64,000 nt of DNA, from NCBI RefSeq assembly GCF_014633365.1, contig NC_068346.1, positions 20,047,030 to 20,111,029 on the forward strand. The letters are read 5' to 3'. The notes under the pieces are model-generated. The model was not told the DNA's origin and did no database searches. It saw only the letters and a program-made list of their open reading frames with translations. The translations under genes were made by a program, and so were the position numbers. Each line of letters begins with the position of its first letter. Position 1 is the stretch's first letter. Positions 22,991 through 32,209 of this stretch are shown here, in pieces. This DNA comes from Diospyros lotus (taxonomy: Eukaryota; Streptophyta; Magnoliopsida; Ericales; Ebenaceae).

Positions 22991-23105
22991 GACTCTCAGG
23001 ATCCTCGTACTCATAAGACCCTTCACTTTCGAGACTTCGGTGATTGACCACACACGTTGTATTCTCTCACGATTAAAAATAGATTGTTGTATTTTGGAAA
23101 CAACA

Positions 23106-23968
23106 ATTTCGTGCAATAGCATCAACGACTCGTAGTTTTGAATGTAATCATAAGGATCATCCTTGCTCGAATAGGGGGTGATTTGGGGAATCTTGGATTT
23201 TTTAGGCAGTGGCTTCTCCAATATATCTACAATAAAGGGACATTTTTTGCACTATTGTTCCTCTGCAGCTGGGATTAGTTTCCTTCGTTCAAGTACTTCT
23301 TCAACTACCCTTTTCATGTCATCCCGTATACTTTCTATTTTTTGGTTATCCTGTCCCCCCCCCCCCCCCGTTGGTGAACTAGCCACGATTTCATGGTACC
23401 TCTGTCTTTGTGGGCTCCTAGTCTTGTCCTCTATTCATGGATTATCATTTCTTTTGGGCACAGCGTGGGGATTTTTCCTTGGTGCTGGTGATCTCGGCCT
23501 ACCCTCCCAACAAGAAAAAGACAAAGAATGAGAGTCAGGAATGACTTCCTAATAGGAATCAATTCCCAAATCAAGCTAAGACTCGTGTGGCGACATAAGT
23601 TCTAGCATAAACCTTCTTAAGGTTTCGGGCGGTGTCCCTCCAGGCATCATGCCTTGGAGTATCCTAGCCATATCCTCAAGTGCTTTCATACCTTCATCAT
23701 GTTGTTATCTTAATGCTTCATACTCATCCCATAGGACCATACGCGGTGGTTGTCGCGAAGTCCCAACTTGGTCAGTGGGATGTTCCTGTGAGCTAATGTT
23801 AAGTGAAAGTGGGGTTGACTGGTACCCCACCTGTGGATTTGGGAAAGTAGAGCAAGCACCTCCCTGTGGGTGAGAGTCTTGTGGAGGTGGGCATGTTTCT
23901 ACGCCTTAAGAGAGAGTTCGTCGATGTCCACGGGTATTTGCCATACTTTAAATTGACTTTTTATCCTT
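23106..23968 (-). pseudogene. gag: Inverted gag fragment of Tat-like element C1
   Basis: On the minus strand, following the PBS, decayed coding sequence ends in a recognisable gag segment: PLPKKSKIPQITPYSSKDD followed by PYDYIQNYESLMLLH (about 23215-23110). This is the start of the plant Ty3 capsid region (retrotransposon gag family); the fragment stops a few residues later where LTR DNA begins. Upstream of it the frame is interrupted by stops and by a 15-base G run on the coding strand (23355-23369 as C on +). Gag would form the particle that packages element RNA. The fragment is too short to function. Family assignment rests on motif recognition only. Confidence 0.7.
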
Positions 23969-23989
23969 CTTCCCACAGACGATGCCAAT
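23969..23989 (-). promoter_or_regulatory. Primer-binding site region of C1, minus orientation
   Basis: On the minus strand the LTR end TAACAACA is followed by 'attggcatcgtctgtggga', a PBS-like sequence often seen directly after the 5' LTR of Tat/Athila-type elements. This shows that the internal part runs right to left. Confidence 0.65.
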
Positions 23990-24465
23990 TGTTGTTACCA
24001 AAATACAACAATCTATTTTTTTTTTTTTGTGAGAGAATACAATTTGTGTGTGGTTAATCATAGGAGTCTCGAGAGTGTAGTGTTTTATGAGTATCGGGGA
24101 TCTTGAGAGTCTTAAGGTCTTAAGAGCTTTGAGTCTCGTCACCAAAGTGCACTGAGAGTCTCGTCACCAACGTGTGTTGAGAGTCTTGTCCCAACATGCG
24201 CTAAGAGTCTCGTCCCTAACTGTGCACTTGTCTTGCAGGTCTCTCGATCATCAAGGCTCTCTCGCTCACCAAGACTCTCAGCGCACGTTGGTGACAAGAC
24301 TCTCAGCGCACTTTGGTGATGAGACTCAAAGCTTTCAGGACCCTCAAGACTCTTAGGATCCCCAATACTCATAAGACACTACACTCTTGAGACTCCCATG
24401 ATTAACCACACACAAATTGTATTCTCCCACGAAAAAAAATAGATTGTTGTATTTTGGCAACAACA
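23990..24465. repeat. Palindrome of LTR C 3' ends
   Basis: The left arm (23990 to about 24185) begins TGTTGTTACCAAAATACAAC. The right arm (about 24270-24465) is its inverted copy, ending in GTTGTATTTTGGCAACAACA. Arms are about 190 bp with some substitutions, and the spacer contains the acceptor-like 'tcttgcag'. The right arm ends at the 3' TSD, so the outer end of C1 is an LTR 3' end. Confidence 0.85.
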
Positions 24466-26089
24466 TTTTCCAATATAGCTTTGAGTCTTTGGAGTCCAAA
24501 GCTTATTTAGGGACATGTGGCTACACGTGATTGGTTCAAAAAATCTATAAATAAGACCATGGGGTTGTTCTCAAATCATTCCAAGGTGAGGATCTTATTC
24601 TTGAGAGAGGGGAGAAAATTTTGTAAGAAAGGAAGGAATTAGAGGAGAAGCAAAGGAGAATGGGCCTCGCAGTATTTTGTCCCAAACAGTCAGAAAAAGG
24701 GTAAGGTAAGTTCAAGTTTTTGTAATATTCTGGTAGAGGGGGAAGAGAGGGACCCGTAGGTTCGAATGAGGGTTGAATCGGAGCTAAAATGAGGGAGTTA
24801 TAGTTGAAATACGAAAACCGCGCAAGTTGTCTCATAAATTAAGGGTGACACATGTGATACACGTGTCGGGAAGGGGCTAGGCATGAAGGCACATGGGCCA
24901 CCTTCCCAGGGCGTATGATGGTCCGTGTGGGACCCTCTTACCTTAAAATTTTCCAATTTTTTCCCTCATTTAATGCCCTTCAACCCTATGTAAAAATATT
25001 GGAGGTTAGATTTATCAAAACTCGTGTTTTCTATAAAAACCTAGGCCATTTGTTGTGAAACCATAACTTCTAAACATAAACCTTCAAGGTGAGGCTCCTA
25101 AACTCCAAATCCTATATTTTTCTCTTATAAGAGACTTCTATTGCATGAAACGTGTTTTGTGTAATGTTCCTATATGCAAACTCCTGTTATTCTCTTGCAT
25201 GAAATCATGTTGCATATATGAAATGTGTTTTTCTCAAAAAATATGTTTTGTTGGATTTCAACTATTGCATTTATCCTTGTGGCCATACTATTATATCTAT
25301 TTGTTGTTGCCCGAGGGCAAAATCTTAGATATCCCCCTAGAAGCGTTATGCGTGCTCCATCGAGAAAGCTCTCGTGGGGAAGATCATGAGTCTAAGGGAC
25401 AACGAATGTGGTGTTTATATGAGTTCTAAGAGGTCAGTCCAAGGTGACATGGTTAGGGACCTCTCGAGAAGCGCTATGCGTGCGCCATTGAGAAAGTTCT
25501 CATTGGAGGAGGCCGACATGTTCATGAGGCATTTCGGAGTAGTACTCGTTGTTTCCTCATACATTTTATACCTATTCGTGTATTGATATAAACTATTTTG
25601 GAGTTCTCACTAGAAGACTCATCTTCTAATTGGACTATGTCCCTGAAATATTTAAATGTTCCAGGTTCAACAAGCGACTCGAAGGGAAAGGAGATAGTTG
25701 AAGAATAAGCTCATTTTGCTGTTTGTAGCACGCTTTAGCATATCTTTAAGTATTTCAGTTGATGCAAACCTTAATATGTTTTGGTTATGTTTGAGATGTT
25801 CAGTTATCATTTCAAGAGATGATATCCATGTAATTCATTTTGTAGACGTCTTGAATGATTTCTCATATGATAAATAAAGCATTACGGTTATATACCATAT
25901 CAGGTTCGATCTAGCTTCCACATTTGTAATTATAACACTTGTCTTATCTATTTGAGTTTGATAGGTTGAGAAGGTGAAATTTGGATTTTTAGGAATTATA
26001 TGTTGTATATCAGTGGATGTGGTGAAAAAAAAAAAAAAGAATTTCTAAAATCCTAAGTTATAACACGCCCAAAAAATTTGGGTGTTACA

Positions 26090-26692
26090 TATAAAGTATG
26101 AGAAGAAGAAGAGAAAATACTTTTACTGCCTTGGGTATATTTGATGCAGAAATTCTCTCTCGGCTGTTTCTCTTCATTCTTTCCAGAATCCGTCCTCTCC
26201 TCTTTCTCCTCCTTGCTCCCTTCTTGTTTTGCTACTGTGGAAATTCCATTCCAATAGTGACTGTTTGGACTTGGAGATTTGTTTTTTCTAAACCCAATTT
26301 ACAACCTCATCACCTGCAAAAAGCTTGGGTAGCACATTAACTTTCTTGTAGGCTTCTTTCATTTCTTGGAGCATGGAATGACTAAGGCCCTTGTGAAATT
26401 GAGGGTTGGACTGGTCATCAAGTTTTTTCATTCTGAGCAGTTGGTGACTGTTAGGGAGCTGCCTTTGGGAGCCATTTGGTGAGGATGGGAGCTACCTTGA
26501 CAGCGTTTCAACATTCACAGCATTTATAGGATCATCCAGGGACGTATACTTCTAAACACCTTATGAATGGTTGAATTTTTATTGCATATGTTTGTTAGAT
26601 ACCAGGTCTTGCAGGTGATCTTATTTTCTTCCATTGCTTATTTTATGTTGTTTTCTAAATAATTTTGAAAACCAGTTAAAACCTTGCATGAA
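26090..26692. other. Unassigned sequence between LTR K and the family-D fragment
   Basis: I recognise nothing here. A pyrimidine-rich stretch (26150-26235) and one 80-codon frame (26098-26340) are present without known motifs. It may be host DNA or an old repeat. Confidence 0.3.
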
Positions 26693-27132
26693 TGTAAAGA
26701 TCCAAAAAATAATAATAATAATAATAATTAATTTCTTTAATTAAATTTTATATATATAATAATTAAATAAAAAATGGAAAATATAAAAAAGAAAAGGGGG
26801 AGACGCTCGGCAGCCCCCCCACCCCAAACAGAAATTAATCTCTCTCTCTCTCTCTTATTTTCTCTCATTCCCTCTCGGATTTTCGTCGATTCCAAACGAT
26901 CGAACCGTTTGATCTTCGATCCGACTTCATTTTTACCGTTAAAGCGCCCCTAATCTACAAAGAGGTAAGTATTTTGGCTTGATCTTGTCGATTTTTCTTG
27001 CTATTTTCGTCAAATGTATGTTGAGGCGCAATGGGGCTTTTGGCCGGATGTTTGAGGTTAGATCTACGAAGATCCGACCATTGGATTTCTTTGATTTTTG
27101 GATATGTTAGTCGGTTTGCTTGAGGGAGTTGC
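26693..27132 (+). mobile_element. LTR fragment of family D (5' part)
   Basis: It starts TGTAAAGATCC at 26693, has (taa)n and (ct)n microsatellites, then 'ccgttaaagcgccccta', donor-like 'gagGTAAGT' (26965) and 'agatctacgaagatccgac'. The same order occurs in reverse complement at about 51250-51717. Similarity stops at 'cttgagggagtt' (27132), where Tat-like gag begins. Confidence 0.75.
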
Positions 27133-27990
27133 TATTGCATATGTTTGATTTTTTCTAAATCGACCATCGAAGTTCATGATTTACCAATTGGAATGGCAGT
27201 GTCTGTTATGTTACATGGAACACGGCTAACTCCCCTACAAGAATCATTATCTTTGGACCCACCAACATCCCTAGTAGATTTGTTTGCTAGAGCAAATAAA
27301 TACGTGCTTTATAAGGAAGTTATGAGAGCTGTAGGTGGGAATGAGGACAGAGAGTGAAAAAGAAAGGAACGCGACGATGAAGAAGACTCCAGATGGGTTA
27401 GGGGATCAGATATATCTCGACCCCAGTTCCACCACTACACAAGACTTCTTCAACCTCGATTAACCATACTTACAACCATCGATGGGTCAGGTCTCATTAG
27501 ACTCTCGAAAAAGGTTGATCATCCCATGGGGAAGAATAGAGAAGAATATTGCAGGTATCATAGAGCTTGTGGTCATTCCACTGACTAATGCCGGGAGTTG
27601 AGAGATCAGATCAAGATGCTAGTTTGTGAAGGACATCTTCAAAAGTATGTACAGGTCAAAGATAGGGAGCCTCGAAGAGGAGAAGATAGACAGGAAGAGC
27701 GGGAGAGATCAAACCAGAGATGTTAAGAGAGAGAAAGGGATTACGGAGAGAATCCACCTCTAAACAATAAACCAGTTCATCAGCCCATACATGTCATCTC
27801 GGGCGATAAACTATGGCAGGGGACTCCTCATTTTCCCCTAAGACAAGCCACGAAAGGACAAGCCCTTGGGGAAAGGTGGTCAATTATCATTGATGCCCTC
27901 AAAGAGAAAACTGGGAGCAAAATTCATACACATTCAAGAGAGCCTATGTTAAAGATCAAAAAACTAAACTGTTCAAAATTTTGCAGGACC
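27133..27990 (+). pseudogene. gag: gag remnant of Tat-like element C2
   Basis: One frame reads through 27145 to about 27905 with stops at 27355, about 27586 and about 27724. It contains the C-terminal gag part: MLHGTRLTPLQESLSLDPPT, ARANKYVLYKEVMRAVGG, then RPQFHHYTRLLQPR, and a variant zinc knuckle with spacing C-x2-H-x3-C-x-H (CRYHRACGHSTD) whose last Cys follows a stop codon, then LRDQIKMLVCEGHLQKYVQ. This arrangement is typical of gag in Tat/Athila-type plant elements. The N-terminal half and the 5' LTR are gone, replaced by the family-D fragment at 27132. The protein would package element RNA; here it is dead. No protease or RT follows, only the minisatellite and 3' LTR, so C2 is internally deleted. 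Confidence 0.8.
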
Positions 27991-28149
27991 TGTGTATTTC
28001 GGGATCAGAGGCAACAATAAGACCCCAAAATTAAACAGTAGATGTACTCACTTATTTACTAAACCATTCAAAAAATGTCAGCGTTTTCATTACACAATGC
28101 TTTATGAAAGTTTGTTTGCTATGTTTTGCTTCCAAAAAATAAAAAAAAA
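27991..28149 (+). mobile_element. Spacer between C2 gag remnant and minisatellite
   Basis: No coding signal; A-rich at its end (28136-28149). It probably marks the deletion that removed pol. Confidence 0.4.
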
Positions 28150-29085
28150 CTCAAGCCCGTTGCCCCACTCATAGCCCAAAAATGAGGTAAAAGTATATTC
28201 AAACCCATTGCCCTGCTCACAGCCCGGCAATGAGGTAAAAGTACATTCAAGCCCATTGTCCCGCTTATAGCCCGGCAACGAGGTAAAAATACATTCAAGC
28301 CCGTTGACCCGCTCACGGCCCGATAATGAGGTAAAAGTACATTCAAGCCCGCTGCCCCGCTCATAGGCCAGCAACGAGGTAAAATACATTTAAGCCCGTT
28401 GCCCCGCTCATAGCCTGGTAACGAGGTAAAAGTACATTCAAGCCCATTACCCTGCTCACGGCCCGATAATGAGGTAAAAGTACATTCAAGCCCGCTGCCC
28501 CGCTCATAGGCCAGCAACGAGGTAAAATACATTTAAGCCCGTTGCCCCGCTCATAGCCTGGTAACGAGGTAAAAGTACATTCAAGCCCATTACCCTGCTC
28601 ACGGCCCGATAATGAGGTAAAAGTACATTCAAGCCCCTTGCCCCGCTCACGACCCGACAATGAGGTAAAAGTACATTCAAGCCCGTTGTCCCGCTTAAAG
28701 TCCGGCAATGAGGTAAAAGTACATTCAAGCCCATTGCCTCACTCAGGGCCCCGCAATGAGGTAAAAGTACATTCAACCCCGTTGTCCCACTTATAACCCG
28801 ATAACGAGGTAAAAGTACATTCAAACTCGTTGCCCCGCTTATAACCCAGTAATGAGGGAAAAACCCAACGCGGCCTTATTGTCCTATTTATGGCCTTATA
28901 ATAGGAGGAAAAAATAAATTCAAACCCATTGCCTTGCTCACAGCCCGGCAACGAGGGAAAAATGAACTCAAGCTCATTGTCCTACTCACCGACCGACAAC
29001 AAGGGAAAAGAAAGTGCAAACCTATTGTCCTATGCGCAGCACCATAACTGGGAGCAGAATTAAACTCATTATCCGGTGCATAGTT
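28150..29085 (+). repeat. 48-bp minisatellite array with a 143-bp duplicated block
   Basis: About 19 copies of a 47-48-bp unit: 'caagcccgttgccccgctc' plus 'gcccggYaaYgaggtaaaa' plus 'gtacatt'. Blocks 28344-28486 and 28487-28629 (three units each) are identical by eye. The last five units are more divergent (gaggtaaaa becomes gagggaaaa). It lies between gag and the 3' LTR, a position where plant Tat-type elements often carry tandem repeats. Minus-strand frames with a GLNVLLPHCRA-like period are artefacts of the repeat. Confidence 0.93.
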
Positions 29086-29303
29086 CGACATCTATGGAAA
29101 GCGAACTTACTAGTAAATCTACCTCATACTTCTGTATAGGAATTGAAAGTCACTAGAGCCCAGAAATTTAAAGGCACGGTGTGCGAACAAGCTCGAGAGG
29201 ATGTGTAGAAGATGAAGCAACCAAAAGAGAAGTAATGTTCAAAAGTTTATAGGACAAGATACTCTTTCACCCGGAGCTCCCGATTAAAAGAGTAGGGAGC
29301 AAT
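29086..29303 (+). mobile_element. C2 region before the 3' LTR, with polypurine tract
   Basis: No coding sequence. A purine-rich 'agagtagggagcaat' (29289-29303) abuts the LTR start and is the likely polypurine tract. Confidence 0.55.
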
Positions 29304-29447
29304 TGATATGCCCTGCAAACTTGGAGAGTCACAAGACCTAAAAGAGTCACGAGACATGGACATGAAACCAAAAGGCCTAACGGGTTGTAGCAAATCAAGG
29401 AAATAAGCCGAAAGAGCAAGAGGTCGAGCGAAGACCACGTGGGGAGG

Positions 29448-30085
29448 ACCCACTCAATTATACCAAGTGGGTATGACACTACTTTGTTTTATCAGGCATA
29501 ATTTTCTCATACGAGCTCTGATTAAGGTGATTCAAAGTCCTATGGAAACACAAGAGGATTATATACAACTTTTGTGTTTTGAGTTTTGAGAGATCTCGGC
29601 CGCATCAAGGCTAAAATTTATCTCTAATTTGATGCACCTACACTATTAAGGCTCAGAATCAAGTATTTGAGTGAAGATGGATCTGAACCAAGACAAAGGG
29701 CAAAAGAGGCCCTCAAATCCAAGGGAAAGAAGACCCACTCGATCATGACCGAGTGGGTGGGAGACCAATTTCCCCTCACTTTTCATGACCCACTCAGTTA
29801 TGCCGAGTGGGTACGACACTACTTTGGTTTTTTGGGCATAACTTTATCATACGAGCTCTGATTGAGGTGATTCAAAGTCCTATGGAAATCTAAGAGAATT
29901 ATCTAGAACTTTCATGTTTTAATTTTTAAGATATTCGAGGTGAATTAAGTTCTAAATCAGGAATGAAGTTAAGATATGGGAACTACTCAAGACCGAGCCA
30001 AGGAAAAGGGTAAAAGAAGGCATGACCGAGTAGCCCCCCACTCGATCATGACCGAGTAACCCCCCATTCGGTCATGACCGAGTGG
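29448..30085 (+). repeat. U3 hairpin array of LTR C2 (five hairpins)
   Basis: Hairpins at 29448-29472 (ACCCACT/AGTGGGT), 29733-29758 (ACCCACTC/GAGTGGGT), 29788-29812 (ACCCACTC/GAGTGGGT), 30040-30057 and 30064-30085 (an almost perfect 22-base palindrome around TCGGTCATGACCGA). All share the 'ccactcggtcatgaccgagtgg' theme in part. Confidence 0.85.
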
Positions 30086-30193
30086 GCTTGGGCCAATCTC
30101 TCCTCTTTTCCCTCTCGGATGGGTCACGAAATCATCTAAACAGGTCACAAAATTCTTGCCTCGATTGTCGCATGTCTCCTTTCTCTTCTCCGC

Positions 30194-30200
30194 TATAAAT
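30194..30200 (+). promoter_or_regulatory. TATA box of LTR C2
   Basis: 'cgctataaataggag' is conserved in position with 22464 in LTR C1. Confidence 0.7.
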
Positions 30201-30224
30201 AGGAGACCATGCCTTCATCACAAG

Positions 30225-30343
30225 GTACGCACTCTTGAGTTATTCAAGTACAATTTTGCACTTTCTCTTGAGATCTGACTTAAGCATTGGAGGGTTTGTG
30301 CGGGGACCCCAACTCGCGTCCTAACGGTGCTCTCATTTTGTAG
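30225..30343 (+). other. Intron-like segment in the LTR C2 leader
   Basis: CAAG|GTACGC at 30224/30225, CCTAAC at about 30320 and ATTTTGTAG ending at 30343. It matches the layout of 22495-22616 in C1 although the sequences have diverged. Confidence 0.5.
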
Positions 30344-30530
30344 GCCACTCGATTTCCCCAGGTCACTCGGTTATCAAAGGCCACTCGGTTGCCCCAGGTC
30401 ACTTAGTTATCCAAGGCCACTCGATTACCCCAGGTCACTCGATTATCCAGGCCACTCGATTGCCCCAGGCCACTCGGTTGCCCCAGGTCACTCGGTTATC
30501 CAAGGTCACTTGGTTATCTTAAACCACCTG
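30344..30530 (+). repeat. Leader minisatellite of LTR C2 (about 18-20 bp unit)
   Basis: About nine units alternating 'ccactcggttgccccagg' and 'tcactcggttatccaagg'. It occupies the place where LTR C1 has a different 29-30-bp repeat. Confidence 0.85.
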
Positions 30531-30740
30531 ATCATCAGCCCACCAGATCTACCAGATCCGCCAAGTCATCAGCCCGCCAGATCATCAGCCCTATTGGACC
30601 ATCAGCTCTGTTGATAACCAGATCTGCTTAATTGCCAAATCCAGTTACTACGTCAAGATTCTCATCATTGAAGGCACGACTCCCAAGACTTTTACATCTG
30701 TCCATAATTAAAAATATATTGTTGTATTTTGGCAACAACA

Positions 30741-31238
30741 ATAGGAAACTTGGGCAAACCAGGTCGCGCCATGTGTCGCGTCATCATACCACCCATGTGC
30801 ATCCAACTAAAATGTGCCACGTGTCCCTGATATTTTGAGCCTCATCATTATTTCCTAACTACCATTAGCTCCGTTTAGTTACCCCAAGGACTTAGTTTGA
30901 GATATTTTGATGAGATATTTTAAGGTTTCAAGAAACGACGCTTTGGCCCAAATTTTCCAGGTAACTACATATAGATCCCTTGCAACTTGGTCCCTGGGCC
31001 ATTTTTAATTGCACTTTTTGGTCCCCAAAAAATGGATAAATTACGCTAGTACCCTAAGATTTTAATAAAATTACATTTTTACCTGAACTTTAATATTACA
31101 ATTTTGCCCCTAGTTCAGAAACTGAACCTTTGTTTCAAGGCTTTTATAATCCCTTGAAAGGACCTATTCCCTCAAGTATTAGAACCTAATAATCTCAGGT
31201 ATTATATCATATTTGAGTTTGAAAATCTAGGGTATTAC
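30741..31238 (-). mobile_element. Family-B LTR fragment, - strand
   Basis: Closely matches 17490-17983, for example 'gatgagatattttaaggttt', 'cagaaactgaacctttg' and the minus-strand LTR start TGTAATACCC ending at 31238. Only the 5' part of the LTR is present; C2 replaces the rest. Confidence 0.75.
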
Positions 31239-31791
31239 ACAATATCTACAACACGAGGTAAAACCTTATGAGTCACAATAAATCAGTAAGGGTGCAAATG
31301 AATCTAAACAAGATAATATATGAGATGCAATGACAAGTAAGTATGCATGACTGGCGAGGTATCCCTGCCCTCCAAACCCACATGTTCTAGGCAATAACCT
31401 CTCATTTTACCCCTAGCATGCATCTAGTCTCCCCATGGCCATAAAACTCCACTAGACCACCTATAGAACATGCACAACAAGAAATTGCACACAACATATA
31501 TTCATAAATTTTACCAAACATTGGCGAGACTGCCCACACTTAGGGTCGTCCCTTACTTGGCTCAAAGTTTTCTCTGCCAAGAGCAAGAACGCCAGCCTGA
31601 ACTTCGAACTCTTCTAGGATCACTGCCTCCTAAGTAGAACCTAGATGCAATCGCACCGAAACCCAACTATATCAGAAATTAAACCAGGGCCTATGTTTTT
31701 TCCATACCTCATAAAAACCCACCCATCAATAATTTCCAAACAACCCCAACCAAGGGTTTAATCCAACCAATGCTTATTCTACATTATCTCA
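31239..31791 (-). mobile_element. LTR fragment related to elements E/H, - strand
   Basis: Matches part of element E at about 9730-10290 ('ggggccgtcccttac', 'gaactcttctaggatcac', 'ggtttaatccaac'), including a decayed copy of the hairpin pair. It is cut on the right by a small copia LTR. Confidence 0.6.
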
Positions 31792-32189
31792 TGTTGGAGA
31801 ACTAAATCCATATTTGGGTCTAGGATCGGGGTCGAGTCGCCCATAAAGGGTTTTTGATCCAAATAACCATATCCATTTGTGGATCTAGTGATAACTACAG
31901 AAAACTACTCACTTCTCCATATGTGGAGAAAATGGGAAAATGGCAATTATTTCTCAAACACTACATATAAAATAGTTTTCTCTCACAATTGTAAAAAAAT
32001 GAACTTTGGAGTTGGTTGCAAAAGAGTCTATTCTCAGATTTCCTTTAAAGGTTTTTAGGCTGTGACTCAAGGGTGATTTTCATTTTTTGATTTCACTTGT
32101 AACCAGTGATACAACTATTGTGATTAAACTTCCACTATACAAGTAACATGTATGTTATTGTTGTTATGATTCCTATTTTTTTTTCATCA
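31792..32189 (+). mobile_element. Small copia-type LTR
   Basis: It starts TGTTGGAGAAC (31792), ends TTTTCATCA (32189), 398 bp, and is followed two bases later by a primer-binding site. The termini are short and no TSD partner was found, so the exact ends are tentative. Confidence 0.6.
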
Positions 32190-32191
32190 AA

Positions 32192-32209
32192 TGGTATTAG
32201 AGCCAGGTT
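32192..32209 (+). promoter_or_regulatory. Primer-binding site of the small copia element
   Basis: 'tggtattagagccaggtt' matches the initiator-Met PBS with one change (T for C at the seventh base). Confidence 0.75.

Larger units (their letters stand above)
20162..23105 (+). mobile_element. 5' LTR of C1 (Tat-like), split by a copia-type solo LTR
   Basis: It starts TGATATGCC (20162) and ends GGAAACAACA (23105). Without the nested 1418 bp it is about 1.5 kb, like the 1437-bp LTR of C2. It holds several U3 hairpins built from 'cccact...agtggg', a TATA box (22464-22470), an intron-like leader (22495-22616) and a minisatellite (about 22618-22990). Confidence 0.8.
20162..24465 (+). mobile_element. 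Tat-like Ty3/gypsy element C1 with inverted internal region
   Basis: Flanks CTTTC (20157-20161) and TTTTC (24466-24470) match at four of five bases. From left to right: a complete + strand LTR (20162-23105, split by a solo LTR), then in reverse orientation a gag fragment (about 23106-23968) and its PBS (23969-23989), then two LTR 3' ends head to head (23990-24465). So the internal part is inverted relative to the left LTR. The LTR matches the LTR of C2 (29304-30740). Confidence 0.75.
19516..26089 (+). mobile_element. LTR K, split by element C1
   Basis: The outer LTR starts TGTAATACCC at 19516 and ends TTGGGTGTTACA at 26089; flanks TCTAA (19511-19515) and TATAA (26090-26094) match at four of five bases. 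The pieces are 19516-20161 and 24466-26089, about 2.27 kb without the insertion. The right piece has a TATA-like 'tctataaataagacc' (about 24543-24557), donor-like 'agGTAAGT' (about 24710) and the hairpin pair at 25611-25670. 'gggagtgccctgcagc' links it to family I. No internal sequence is attached, so it behaves as a solo LTR. Confidence 0.75.
29304..30740 (+). mobile_element. 3' LTR of Tat-like element C2
   Basis: It starts TGATATGCCC (29304) and ends GGCAACAACA (30740), 1437 bp. The same family as LTR C1: shared start, hairpin U3, TATA box (30194-30200), 'ttaagcattggagggtttg', intron-like leader and end. After the leader it carries its own minisatellite (30344-30530). No matching TSD is seen because the 5' end is lost. 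Confidence 0.88.

Noticed and set aside
23355..23369. Run of 15 C as a functional G-quadruplex or frameshift site
   Set aside because: It lies in a dead, inverted gag fragment and could be slippage or assembly noise; nothing else supports a role.
28102..28951. Several minus-strand reading frames with a repeated GLNVLLPHCRA-like pattern
   Set aside because: The frame is kept open by the 48-bp repeat (a multiple of three). Composition and period come from the minisatellite, which belongs to element C2.
28150..29085. CRISPR-like array
   Set aside because: The period is regular, but there are no unique spacers: the whole unit is repeated. The surrounding DNA is a plant retrotransposon.
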